In this document: positions 7,484 through 15,866 of the stretch, piece by piece
Layout of the letters: every line of letters begins with the position of its first letter
Numbering within the stretch: the stretch's first letter is position 1
DNA from: Streptomyces sp. HM190
GTDB lineage: Bacteria > Actinomycetota > Actinomycetes > Streptomycetales > Streptomycetaceae
Assembly (NCBI RefSeq): GCF_009857135.1
Contig: NZ_CP047318.1
Span: forward strand, 558,001 to 622,000
DNA: 64,000 nucleotides
Reading direction: 5' to 3'
Notes under the pieces: generated by a model
Databases searched by the model: none
The model's input: the letters and a program-made list of their open reading frames with translations, nothing else
Told to the model about the DNA's origin: nothing
Translations under genes and position numbers: made by a program

Positions 7484-10400
7484 TCAGTCGGCGGCCTGGG
7501 CGCTGGCCCTGCCGTCCGCGACCATGTCGGACGCCTCGGCGTAGATCCTGCGGTAGGCGTCGTCCCCGAGGAGGGAACGGGCCCGCAGGGAGGCTCGTTC
7601 GATGTCCTGGCTCTCCAGAGGCGACGGTGGGGTGTGGTGCATACGGCGATGGCGTGCCGCCTCGCTCAGAAGGCGCGTCGCAGCACTGCCGTCGCCCAGT
7701 GCGGCACAGCCGCAGGCCAGACCCTCGGCGGCGGCCGCCACGGCCGGGGAACCAGGGGTCCTGGCGGCTGTCGCGCGGGCCTGCCGGTGGCGTTCCTCGG
7801 CGAGAGCGAGGTCACCCGAAAGTTCCGCGACGTGACCGAGGCAGGTCAGCGCCGCCGCCGACCAGTCGGGCTTGTCCTGTCCCGCCAGGTACTCGAGGAC
7901 CGCCTCGGCATGGCGGGCGGCGGTGGGCAGGTCGCCTTGCTGCCGCGCCAGGTAGGCCTGCCCCAGCGCGGCCAGCGGGTTGCCCCTGGCGCCGAGGGCC
8001 CGCGCCGTCTGGTGGGATTCCTCGAAATGCTGCTGAGCCGTGCGCGCATCCTGCAGGTTGAGTTCGACGTGGCCCATGTTCGCCAGCGCGTACTGAACGG
8101 TGTTGGCCAGGCCGATCCTCCTGCCGTCCGCCCAGGCACCCTGGTAGGCGACGAGCGCTTGGCGGAGTCGGCCCGCACGGTGCAGCGCCATGCCGAGGTG
8201 GTACTGGATGGCGGAGGTACCCCAGTGGTCACCGACGCTGCGGAAGTCGGCCAGGGCGCGCTCACCGCACTCGGCGGCCCTGTCGAAGGTGCCGAGCGCG
8301 AACCGCAGTTCCATCTCGACGAAGGAGCCCAGAGCGGTCCCCCAGCGGTCACGCTGATCTCGCAGAACACCGGTGGCCTGCGCGGCCTGCGCCAGGCACG
8401 TCCCGGTGTTCTTACCCGAGGCGCCCTCCACCGCCAGGAAGAGGCGGGAGTAAGCGGCGTTGTACTCGTCACCCGCTTCGACGAGCAGGCGCAGGGATTC
8501 CTCCGCCGCCACGGCGCAGGCCGGATCGGGATGGACCACGCAGGCGCCGGGGCGGCCGACCAGCGCCTGGGTCTGCAGGGCGAGACCTCGTGCCCGGACA
8601 CCGGCCGTTCCGGCCGCGTCGAGCATCGCGGTGATCTCGTCGACGCCCTCGCGGTGGCTGGCGAAGTACCACAGCCAGCCGAGGGACGCGACGAAACGCA
8701 GTCCTCGGTCCGGGTCGGCCCCCGCCGTGGCCCGGGCCCTGTGGAGCGCCGTGCGGAGGTTGTCTCTCTCCGCCGACAGCCAGGAGAGCCACTCGCTCTG
8801 TCCCGGTCCCCGCGTCTCGGACTTGGCCGTCTCGACGGTCCGGGCGTAGTAGGCGACGTGGGCGTCGGTGACGGCCGCTTCCTCCCCGCTCTCCCGCAGC
8901 CGCGTGGCCGCGTACTGCCGCAGGGTCTCCAGGAGACGGAATCGCGCGCGGGGCCCGCTGCCGGGGACGACCAGGGAGTGGTCGACCAGGTGGCGCAGCA
9001 GGCTCACGACCTCCTCGCGACGCACCTCGCCCGCCTCGCAGACCTGCTCGGCCGCGCGCAGCTCGAAGCCGCCGCGGAACACCGAGAGCCTTCGCAGCAG
9101 AGCCCGCTCGGGCCCGGAGAGCAGGTCGTAGCTCCAGTCGACGGCGGCACGCAGGGTGCGCTGCCGGGCGGAGGCCGTCCTCGGGCCGTTGTCCAGGAAG
9201 GCGAACCGGTCGTTCAGCCGGACCTCGATCTCCGCGACGGGCAGGCTCCTGGTCCACGCCGCCGCCAGCTCCAGCGCGAGGGGGATGCCGTCGAGTGCGC
9301 GACAGATCCGTGTCACCGCGGAGACGTCGTCGGCGTGGGGAGCGAAAGAGGGATGCGCGTTGCGCGCCCGGTCGCAGAAGAGCCGGACGGCGTCGTACTC
9401 CTGGGCGCGGGTGAGTTCGGTGCCCTGAGGAGGGACGTCCATCGGCAGCAGGGGACAGTGCGCCTCTCCCGTCAGGCCGAGCGGTTCTCTGCTGGTGGCC
9501 AGGATCCGGAGGCCGGGGCAGGCCGCGAGGAGTTCTTCGGCGAGCTCGGCGCAGGCCTGCACGAGGTGCTCGCAGTTGTCCAGGAGCAGCAGCGCGGAAC
9601 GGGTACGGAGCATGCTGATCAGATTCGGTCCCGCATCCTCCGCGCCGTGGGCCACTCCCAGGCTGTCCGCCGCAGCCGCTGCGACACGCGCCGGGTCGGT
9701 CACCGGGGCGAGTCTGACGATCCACACACCGTCGAGACGATCGGTGAACTCCTGGGCGGCCTCCACCGCCAAGGTGGTCTTGCCCACGCCGCCCATGCCG
9801 GTCAGCGTGACGAGTCGGTGCTCACCGAGCATCTCGTGAAGACGCCCGAGTTCGGCGTCTCTGCCCACGAAGGACTTCAGTCGGGCCGGCAGATTGCCGG
9901 CCCGACGGTGCTCGGGCTGGCGGGCGGTGTGCAGGGCCGGGTCCTGCCGGAGGATGGCCTGCTCGAGGGCGCGTAGTTCCGCGGACGGTTCCAGACCGAG
10001 TTCCGCGTCGAGCATGACCCGGGTGCGCTGGTAGACCTCCAGGGCCTGGGCCTGCCGTCCCGCTCCGTACAGGGCCCGCATGAGCTGGCCCTGCATCCGT
10101 TCCCGCAGGGGGTGCTCACCGGTCAGGAATTCCAGTTCGGCGACGAGCTCCGCATGGCGCCCCATGGCGAGGAGGAGATCGACGCGCTCCTCCTGCGCGG
10201 TGAGGCGCAGTTCCTCCAGACGCGTCGCCTCGGTCGTCGCCCACGGCTCGTCGATGAAGTCGACGAGTGCGGGGCCCCGCCACAGGCCGAGTGCCTCCTC
10301 GTAGCGCAGGACGGCTTCGGTCGGCGCGTGGATCGCGAGGTGGCGCGCGTCAGCGACGAGGCGGGTGAACCGGTGAAGATCGACATGCTCCGGGCCCACC

Positions 10401-10678
10401 TGTAGGACATATCCCGGCGGTCTGGTGACGATCAGGTCGGACGGGGCACCCATGGCCGCGAGCGCCCGCCGCAGCTTGGACACGCGTATCTGCAGGGCGT
10501 TGCCCGGGTCGGCCGGCAGCCGGTCGGCCCACAAGGCGTCGATGAGGGTGTCGGCCGTGACGAGCTTGCCGGCGGTCAGGACGAGCCGGGCGAGGACGGA
10601 GCACTCCGCACGTGAGGGCAGGTCACAGGGCCGGCCGTCGATCACCAGTGCCAGGGGGCCGAGAAGGTGAATGTCCAC
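7484..10678 (-). CDS. AfsR/SARP-family transcriptional activator (wHTH-BTAD-NB-ARC-TPR)
   Basis: 1064 residues. I chose GTG 10678 because AGGAGAG lies 5 bases upstream; the ATG at 10693 has only a poor ribosome site. An OmpR-type winged helix occupies about residues 1-95 (VSKLRRAL, RPPGYVLQV). A bacterial transcriptional activation domain follows at 100-245 with the usual LWRGPALVDF and LGLEPSAELRALE. A STAND ATPase comes next with Walker A GMGGVGKTTLA and Walker B LLLLDNCEHL. The C-terminal half is TPR-like helical repeats. Large SARPs of this kind integrate signals and activate antibiotic or developmental genes by binding direct repeats next to the -35. The oxygenase cluster at 1-3.5 kb is a conceivable target. 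Confidence 0.95.
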   Translation of the reverse strand: MDIHLLGPLALVIDGRPCDLPSRAECSVLARLVLTAGKLVTADTLIDALWADRLPADPGNALQIRVSKLRRALAAMGAPSDLIVTRPPGYVLQVGPEHVDLHRFTRLVADARHLAIHAPTEAVLRYEEALGLWRGPALVDFIDEPWATTEATRLEELRLTAQEERVDLLLAMGRHAELVAELEFLTGEHPLRERMQGQLMRALYGAGRQAQALEVYQRTRVMLDAELGLEPSAELRALEQAILRQDPALHTARQPEHRRAGNLPARLKSFVGRDAELGRLHEMLGEHRLVTLTGMGGVGKTTLAVEAAQEFTDRLDGVWIVRLAPVTDPARVAAAAADSLGVAHGAEDAGPNLISMLRTRSALLLLDNCEHLVQACAELAEELLAACPGLRILATSREPLGLTGEAHCPLLPMDVPPQGTELTRAQEYDAVRLFCDRARNAHPSFAPHADDVSAVTRICRALDGIPLALELAAAWTRSLPVAEIEVRLNDRFAFLDNGPRTASARQRTLRAAVDWSYDLLSGPERALLRRLSVFRGGFELRAAEQVCEAGEVRREEVVSLLRHLVDHSLVVPGSGPRARFRLLETLRQYAATRLRESGEEAAVTDAHVAYYARTVETAKSETRGPGQSEWLSWLSAERDNLRTALHRARATAGADPDRGLRFVASLGWLWYFASHREGVDEITAMLDAAGTAGVRARGLALQTQALVGRPGACVVHPDPACAVAAEESLRLLVEAGDEYNAAYSRLFLAVEGASGKNTGTCLAQAAQATGVLRDQRDRWGTALGSFVEMELRFALGTFDRAAECGERALADFRSVGDHWGTSAIQYHLGMALHRAGRLRQALVAYQGAWADGRRIGLANTVQYALANMGHVELNLQDARTAQQHFEESHQTARALGARGNPLAALGQAYLARQQGDLPTAARHAEAVLEYLAGQDKPDWSAAALTCLGHVAELSGDLALAEERHRQARATAARTPGSPAVAAAAEGLACGCAALGDGSAATRLLSEAARHRRMHHTPPSPLESQDIERASLRARSLLGDDAYRRIYAEASDMVADGRASAQAAD

Positions 10679-10827
10679 CCGCTCTCTCCTCATACTGCGC
10701 GAGAAGAAGACTCTTTATATTGGATTGCCCTATATTGCCACTTTCTCTGTTGCGTGAGGACCGCGCTGCGCAGAAGATGTCGGTCGATTTTCCGACGCGG
10801 ACACGCCAAGGCGGGTGAACGCCACCC

Positions 10828-11565
10828 TCACAGGGTCCGCGCCGCCTCCTCCCCGGCCGCCCTGAACGCGGCGGCCGGACGCAGCCGGAATTCGGTGGCC
10901 GCCCCGCGCAGGACGCGTACGCGGTCGACGCGGAAAGCACGGATGCCGCCCCGCAGCAGGTCCCACGCGAGGACGTACCAGACCGGCAGGCTGCAGTAGA
11001 GGAACTGGGGCTCGATCTCGCGTCCGGTCACCGTTCCGTGCCGGTCCTCGTACCGCACCAGGACGGTGCGGCACCGGGCGAACGCATCGAGCGGTTGCCC
11101 CGGCACCGCGGACGGAGGCGCGGTGTACCCCGCGAGCACCCGCGCGGACGCGGCCTGCCCGGTCAGGATCCGGCTGCGCAGAGCACGGATGCGCCGTGCC
11201 TGCGCCGGCGCGAAGGCCGCGGCGAGCCTGCGGGTGACGGAGTCCAGGTCGTCCAGCAGCAGCGGACTGCCGACCTTCTCCGCGATGGTGAGACCCAGGA
11301 GCAGACCGAGGGCCTCCGCCTCGTTCAGATGAACGCGCCCCAGCGACCAGCCGGCCTCCAGTCGCAGCCCGCCCCACGTCCCACGATCGCCCTCAACAGG
11401 GATCCCCGTCTCCCGCAGCAGGACGAGATCACGGTGCAGGGTGCGCCTGCTGATACCGAGCTCCGCCGCCAGTTCGGCGGCCGTGGAGTACTCGCGCCCG
11501 GCGAGCAGCGCTTTCAGCTTGTCGAGGCGCAGAACCCGGCACTCCCGGGCGTGACCACCGCCCAT
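10828..11565 (-). CDS. HTH-WYL transcriptional regulator (YafY/DeoR-like)
   Basis: 245 residues from ATG 11565. The N-terminal helix-turn-helix is LKALLAGREYSTAAELAAE plus GISRRTLHRDLVLLRE. It is followed by a WYL-type ligand-sensing domain with REIEPQFLYCSLPVWYVLAW and FRVDRV. GGAGGG abuts the ATG, too close for a normal ribosome site, so the exact start is uncertain and the mRNA could be leaderless. The gene is divergent from a small YciI/ABM-like gene (70-base gap), an arrangement common for WYL regulators and their targets. Confidence 0.88.
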   Translation of the reverse strand: MGGGHARECRVLRLDKLKALLAGREYSTAAELAAELGISRRTLHRDLVLLRETGIPVEGDRGTWGGLRLEAGWSLGRVHLNEAEALGLLLGLTIAEKVGSPLLLDDLDSVTRRLAAAFAPAQARRIRALRSRILTGQAASARVLAGYTAPPSAVPGQPLDAFARCRTVLVRYEDRHGTVTGREIEPQFLYCSLPVWYVLAWDLLRGGIRAFRVDRVRVLRGAATEFRLRPAAAFRAAGEEAARTL

Positions 11566-11635
11566 CCCTCCAATATGCCATCCGCTGACACATTGGCCTC
11601 TAGCGTGGGCCGCCCACCACGAGAGGAAAACCGCC

Positions 11636-11995
11636 ATGTGCATCGCACTGGCCCCGTTCCAGCTCAGGGAAGGCGTGTCCGAGGACACGCTGCTCACTGC
11701 CTCCGACCGTTTCGAGGAGGAGTTCACGAGCGGGCAGGACGGCATCATCAGGCGCGTCCTGGTCAGGGACGGTGACGGCAGCGGCTACGGCGACCTGTTG
11801 TTCTTCCGCGACGAGGCAGCGCTTGCCCAGGTCATCGAGGCGGAACAGGACGGCGGGGCCTGTGTCGCCTACGGAGCATCCCCGCGGGCGCGGGGCCGAC
11901 CGAGATCCGCAGGCCAACAACCAGTTGAGGCACGGAGCATCCCCGCGGGCGCGGGGTCGACACTTGCTGAGCAGGGACGTTACCAAGCAGGTTAG
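11636..11995 (+). pseudogene. Small antibiotic-monooxygenase-like gene truncated by CRISPR repeats
   Basis: ATG 11636 follows AGAGGAAAACCGCC. Residues 1-80 (LAPFQLREGVSEDTLLTASD, FEEEFTSGQDGIIRRVLVRD, GYGDLLFFRDEAALAQVIEA) look like the small dimeric alpha/beta-barrel proteins often divergent from WYL regulators, which are about 95 residues long. The natural C-terminus is missing. From 11872 the frame runs straight into the repeat-spacer-repeat unit and ends at 11995 with an artificial tail (ASPRARGRPRSAG, then ARSIPAGAGSTLAEQG). The fold probably cannot close properly, so I call it a broken gene, though a chimeric 119-residue product could be made. Confidence 0.65.
11872..11961 (-). CRISPR. 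Minimal type I-E-like CRISPR array (2 repeats, 1 spacer)
   Basis: Two 29-base repeats at 11872-11900 and 11933-11961 differ at one position (C/T at the 26th base as written on the plus strand). They flank a 32-base spacer at 11901-11932. The 29/32/29 geometry and the internal CCCCGCG-GG-CGCGGGG stem are those of type I-E arrays. By analogy with the E. coli repeat, the crRNA handle would be ATGCTCCG on the minus strand, so the leader should lie to the right, where AT content rises (about 11965-12010). No cas gene is in the window. The array sits at the 3' end of a truncated gene and looks like a relic or solitary array. Confidence 0.8.
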
Positions 11996-12008
11996 CTGTT
12001 TTCATTCA

Positions 12009-12028
12009 GTCCCCTCTTGAGAGGGGAC
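12009..12028. terminator. Perfect 8-bp hairpin beside the CRISPR array
   Basis: GTCCCCTC-TTGA-GAGGGGAC is a perfect inverted repeat with a 4-base loop and no T tract. It could terminate transcription from either side of the array or be part of a leader structure. Confidence 0.4.
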
Positions 12029-12500
12029 GCCAGGACCAGTTCAGCAACATCGACAGGACGCCGTCAGTCGCCGCCGGTAACAACTCACCGTGCCCGCCGC
12101 GAACCGACCGGGCAAACCCCTCCCGCAGAAGGCTGACACAGGCGCCTGCCCAGTCCTCCGGGACGTGGAGACTGCCCGGACGCGTGTGCTCCCGAGCCGA
12201 TGTCGAAGCTGCGGGTCCACTGATCCTGCTGTCGAGCGCCAGTCGTGCTCTCCGGCTGCCGCCCACGTGACCTTCGCAGCCGCAAGGTCGATACTGCCTC
12301 TGTAGGACCCCGTTCGCCACGCCGTCGATCTGTCGCAGAATCTGACGTGACGTCATCAAGGTCAGCATTAAGTCAGCATCAGTACCGCCACCACCCGCTC
12401 CCGACCGCTACGGACCGCCAAGATCGAGCAGTGACCGAACCGGTCTGACCAGCGAAAACACAGGTCAAAGGCCACCTGCTAAGCCCATGAGGAGACCCCC
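12029..12500. other. Intergenic region upstream of dhaK with direct repeats
   Basis: No recognisable gene was found. A 120-codon minus frame (12006-12368) shows no family motif and no ribosome site. Toward dhaK there is TGACGTCA at 12348-12355 and a direct repeat GTCAGCAT at 12361-12368 and 12372-12379, an 11-base period. Direct repeats of one helical turn are the usual form of SARP binding sites. The ribosome site of dhaK (GAGGAG) is at 12489-12494. Confidence 0.4.
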
Positions 12501-13493
12501 ATGAAGATGCTCATCAACGTCGCGGAGACCGTCGTCGCGGACGCGTTGCGGGGCATGGCCGCCGCTCATCCCGAGTTGGCGGTGGACGTGGAGAACCGGG
12601 TGGTCGTGCGGCGCGACGCGCCGGTCGCCGGGAAGGTGGCGCTGGTCTCCGGCGGCGGTTCGGGGCACGAGCCGCTGCACGGCGGATTCGTGGGGCCGGG
12701 CATGCTGTCGGCGGCCTGCCCCGGCGAGGTGTTCACCTCGCCCGTCCCGGACCAGATGGTACGGGCCGCCTCGGCCGTGGACAGCGGCGCCGGTGTGCTG
12801 TTCATCGTGAAGAACTACACCGGTGACGTGCTCAACTTCGACATGGCGGCCGAACTCGCCGAGGACGAGGGCATCCAGGTCGCCAAGGTGCTCGTCGACG
12901 ACGACGTCGCCGTGACCGACAGCCTCTACACCGCCGGGCGGCGCGGCACCGGCGCCACCCTCTTCGTGGAGAAGATCGCCGGCGCCGCCGCCGAGGAGGG
13001 GCAGCCGCTGGAGCGGGTCGCGGCCCTGGCCCGGCAGGTCGACGAGAACTCCCGCAGCTTCGGCGTGGCGCTCAGCGCCTGTACGACCCCGGCCAAGGGC
13101 AGCCCCACCTTCGACCTGCCCGCCGGAGAGCTGGAGTTGGGGGTCGGCATCCACGGCGAGCCGGGGCGTGAGCGGCGCGCCATGATGACCTCGCGCGAGA
13201 TCGCCGACTTCGCCGTGAACGCCCTCCTGGACGACATGAGCCCCCGCAACCCCGTCCTGCTCCTCGTCAACGGCATGGGCGCCACACCACTGCTGGAGCT
13301 GTACGGGTTCAACGCCGAGGTGCAGCGGGCCCTCACCGAGCGCGGTGTCGCCGTCGCCCGCACGCTCGTCGGCAACTACGTCACCTCCCTCGACATGGCC
13401 GGCGCGTCGGTGACGCTGTGCCAGATCGACGAGGAGACGCTGCGGCTGTACGACGCGCCCGTGCGGACTCCGGGGCTGCGCTGGGGCATGTGA
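12501..13493 (+). CDS. dhaK: Dihydroxyacetone kinase subunit DhaK (substrate-binding)
   Basis: 330 residues. DhaK binds dihydroxyacetone through a hemiaminal with a histidine, here His218 in GVGIHGEPG, at the same residue number as in E. coli DhaK. The substrate pocket motif VSGGGSGHEPLHGGFVGPGM is intact near residue 50. ATG 12501 has GAGGAG upstream. It is the first gene of a dhaKLM operon (93-base gap to dhaL) that makes dihydroxyacetone phosphate in the cytoplasm, with phosphate delivered from the PTS through DhaM and the ADP of DhaL. No dedicated regulator such as DhaR is adjacent. Confidence 0.96.
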   Translation: MKMLINVAETVVADALRGMAAAHPELAVDVENRVVVRRDAPVAGKVALVSGGGSGHEPLHGGFVGPGMLSAACPGEVFTSPVPDQMVRAASAVDSGAGVLFIVKNYTGDVLNFDMAAELAEDEGIQVAKVLVDDDVAVTDSLYTAGRRGTGATLFVEKIAGAAAEEGQPLERVAALARQVDENSRSFGVALSACTTPAKGSPTFDLPAGELELGVGIHGEPGRERRAMMTSREIADFAVNALLDDMSPRNPVLLLVNGMGATPLLELYGFNAEVQRALTERGVAVARTLVGNYVTSLDMAGASVTLCQIDEETLRLYDAPVRTPGLRWGM

Positions 13494-13586
13494 TCCGTCG
13501 GCCCCCGCACGGTGCGTACGGTACGTGCGGGGGTACGCCCCCCAAGGCCCAGTCCGCTGACTTCTCGTACCACGCAAGGAGAACCC

Positions 13587-14195
13587 GTGCTCGACGCCGA
13601 CTTCTTCCGTCGTTGGATGACGGCCACAGCGGCCTCGGTGGAACGCGAGGCCGACCGGCTCACGGCGCTCGACTCGCCGATCGGGGACGCCGACCACGGC
13701 AGCAATCTGCACCGCGGGTTCACCGCCGTGCGGTCCGTCCTGGAGAAGGAGGCCCCGGACACGCCCGGCGGCGTGCTCGTGCTGGCCGGGCGTCAGCTGA
13801 TCTCGACAGTGGGCGGGGCGTCGGGTCCGCTGTACGGCACGCTGCTGCGGCGCACCGGCAAGGCGCTCGGCGACGCGGCCGAGGTGAGCGACACCGACCT
13901 CGCGTCGGCGCTGCGGACGGGCGTGGAGGCGGTGATGGCGCTCGGCGGTGCGGCACCGGGCGACAAGACGATGATCGACGCGCTGGTGCCGGCCGTCGAC
14001 GCGCTCGACCGGTCCTTCGCCGCGGCGCGGACCGCCGCCGAGGAGGGCGCCCTGGCGACCACACCGCTGCAGGCCCGCAAGGGGCGTGCCAGCTATCTCG
14101 GTGAGCGCAGCATCGGGCACCAGGACCCCGGCGCCACCTCCGCCGCGCTGCTCGTCGCCGCGCTCGCCGACACCGCGGAGGTCTCCCGTGGCTGA
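13587..14195 (+). CDS. dhaL: Dihydroxyacetone kinase subunit DhaL (ADP-binding)
   Basis: 202 residues from GTG 13587, placed by AAGGAGA. DhaL holds ADP with two magnesium ions by a set of aspartates, seen as LDSPIGDADHGSNL (Asp29, Asp34, Asp36). The nucleotide-contacting GGASGPLYGTLL and the C-terminal HQDPGATS are also present. In the PTS-dependent system the nucleotide is not exchanged but is re-phosphorylated by DhaM. Its stop overlaps the GTG of dhaM by 8 bases (14188-14195), showing translational coupling. Confidence 0.95.
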   Translation: MLDADFFRRWMTATAASVEREADRLTALDSPIGDADHGSNLHRGFTAVRSVLEKEAPDTPGGVLVLAGRQLISTVGGASGPLYGTLLRRTGKALGDAAEVSDTDLASALRTGVEAVMALGGAAPGDKTMIDALVPAVDALDRSFAAARTAAEEGALATTPLQARKGRASYLGERSIGHQDPGATSAALLVAALADTAEVSRG

Positions 14196-14598
14196 GGTGC
14201 GGCCGGTCGGCATCGTGCTGGTCTCGCACAGCGCCGCCGTGGCCTCCGCGGTGGCCGAGCTGGCGCGGGGGCTCGCGGGCGTGGGCGCCGAGGTACCGGT
14301 CGCCCCGGCGGGCGGCACCGCGGACGGCGGGCTCGGCACCAGCGCCGAGCTGATCGCGGAGGCGGCCGCGGCCGTGGACCGGGGCGCCGGGGTCGCCGTC
14401 CTCACGGACCTCGGCAGCGCCGTCCTCACCGTGAAGGCCCTGCTCGCCGAGGGCGACGAACTCCCCGAGGGCACCCGTCTGGTCGACGCCCCGTTCGTCG
14501 AGGGCGCCGTCGCCGCGGTCGTCACCGCCTCCACCGGAGCCGACCTCGCGGCGGTCGCAGCCGCCGCGTCGGAGGCGTACACGTACCGGAAGGAATGA
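14188..14598 (+). CDS. dhaM: PTS-dependent dihydroxyacetone kinase phosphotransferase subunit DhaM (EIIA domain only)
   Basis: 136 residues from GTG 14188. It is a mannose-family EIIA-type domain with the phospho-accepting histidine in GIVLVSHSAAVA (about His14) and the dimer motif VLTDLGSAVLTVKALL. E. coli DhaM carries extra HPr and EI-like domains; this protein has only the EIIA domain, the common actinobacterial form, so it should be phosphorylated by the general HPr. It ends the operon and is followed by a strong hairpin. Confidence 0.93.
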   Translation: MAEVRPVGIVLVSHSAAVASAVAELARGLAGVGAEVPVAPAGGTADGGLGTSAELIAEAAAAVDRGAGVAVLTDLGSAVLTVKALLAEGDELPEGTRLVDAPFVEGAVAAVVTASTGADLAAVAAAASEAYTYRKE

Positions 14599-14609
14599 CA
14601 GCTCCGCCC

Positions 14610-14643
14610 GGGCCTGCCCGCACACTCCGGGGCGGGCAGGCCC
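14610..14643. terminator. Bidirectional terminator hairpin after dhaM
   Basis: The 11-base arms GGGCCTGCCCG (14610-14620) and CGGGCAGGCCC (14633-14643) pair perfectly around a 12-base loop. It lies between the convergent dhaM and the GH75 gene. Confidence 0.65.
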
Positions 14644-14708
14644 TCGTCCCGTACGCTCACACCTCGTCCGCGCGGCCGTCCCGCGTACGGGCGCGTCCGG
14701 TCGGCGCG

Positions 14709-15392
14709 TCAGGACCGGACGAACTCGCGTGCCAGCGCCTCCCCCTGTTCCACCGCCGCCTTGTGGTCCTCGATCGGGGTGACCTTGGTGTTCTCGAAGA
14801 CGATGTAGGTGACTCCGGAGGTGACGCCGCCGGTTCGGGGGTCGGGGCGGATGCCCAGGCCCTCGGCCGTGGCGTAGGAGGCCTCGCCGATGATGTTCTG
14901 CGGACCGTTGTCGCCGACGACGGCGTACTGGACGCGGTCGCCGTGGACGACGGCGGCGACCGAGCCCCCCGTGATGCCGTGCTTGCGGTAGTCCCAGACG
15001 GAGCTGGGGGCGGGGAGGACGACGAACGGCAGATCGGCGGCGCTGAGGTAGCGGCCGTCGGACTGCTGGTAGGAGGTCGTGGGCTGGAACCACGGGTCGG
15101 TGGTCCGGTTGCAGCGCGTGCTCGGGCGGCCGTCGCAGTCGATGTCCATGTCGGCCTTCCAGTACACCGCGCGGTCGAGACCGCAGACCGGGATGACGGC
15201 GGGAGCGTCGGCGTCGCTGCGGAAGAGCCCTTCCGACACCCGGACGCAGCCACGGACCTTCGCCAGCAGCTCCGCGGCCGTCACGGCACCCTCACGCTCT
15301 ATGGACTGCTGCTGGTGGGCCAGGGCGGGCAGGGTGACGGGGGCCAACAGGGCGGCGCCGGCGGCGGCCAGCGTCAACGACCGGACACGCAC
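14709..15392 (-). CDS. Secreted glycoside hydrolase family 75 chitosanase-like protein
   Basis: 227 residues from GTG 15392, which AGGAGAGGG precedes; a GTG 27 bases upstream is less likely. A signal peptide (VRVRSLTLAAAGAALL, ending near LPALA-HQQ) sends it outside the cell. The mature part has the GH75 pattern: KADMDIDCDG, DPWFQPTTSYQQSDG, YLSAADLPFVVLP, AVVGDNGPQNIIGEASYA. In fungal chitosanases the DIDCDG aspartate region and the GDNGP segment belong to the active site. Likely role: hydrolysis of chitosan or related amino-sugar polymers. It is monocistronic, convergent with dhaM. Confidence 0.85.
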   Translation of the reverse strand: MRVRSLTLAAAGAALLAPVTLPALAHQQQSIEREGAVTAAELLAKVRGCVRVSEGLFRSDADAPAVIPVCGLDRAVYWKADMDIDCDGRPSTRCNRTTDPWFQPTTSYQQSDGRYLSAADLPFVVLPAPSSVWDYRKHGITGGSVAAVVHGDRVQYAVVGDNGPQNIIGEASYATAEGLGIRPDPRTGGVTSGVTYIVFENTKVTPIEDHKAAVEQGEALAREFVRS

Positions 15393-15866
15393 GATAAGGG
15401 ACCCTCTCCTGGGGGACACTGACGGTCACTCACCACCCCAAGGTGGAGGGGCCGGGAGAGGAAGGCCACTGGTAGGGGGCCGGACGGTGCACACCGCCCC
15501 CACACGAGGACGCGGCCGAGGGCCCGGTCCGTCTCGGCCCCGGCCACTCGGCCGCCCTGGCCGGCGCGGGGTGGGCGACGACAGCGGCCCGCGCCGTACG
15601 ACGCGAACTGACCAGCCATGCGTGCGAGTTCACGCCGCGTCAGGGCACCAGCATACGTAGCCGCGGGCCGCGCCGTGAACCGAGCGGTCGCCCCCGTCAG
15701 CTCGGCTCCGCCCCTCGCGCCTCTTGATGTGGGCGCGTCAGCATGGCATACATACAAGAGGTCAGGTACAGACCAATCCGGTGTCAGGGGCACTCACGGC
15801 ACCCGCTCACCCGTGCCGCCCGTGTGCTCCCTGTCCCGCGGAGCCGACGATCGAGGGGGCTGGATC
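15393..15866. other. Intergenic region between divergent secreted-protein genes
   Basis: This 474-base gap between the GH75 gene (minus) and the fibronectin-III gene (plus) must contain both promoters. A short AT-rich patch around 15740-15775 is the only compositional feature. No gene or clear -35/-10 pair was identified. Confidence 0.4.

Noticed and set aside
12006..12368. 120-codon minus-strand frame beside the CRISPR array
   Set aside because: A stretch near LHVPEDWAGACVSLL looks protein-like, but there is no recognisable family, no ribosome site and no clear codon bias; not strong enough to call.
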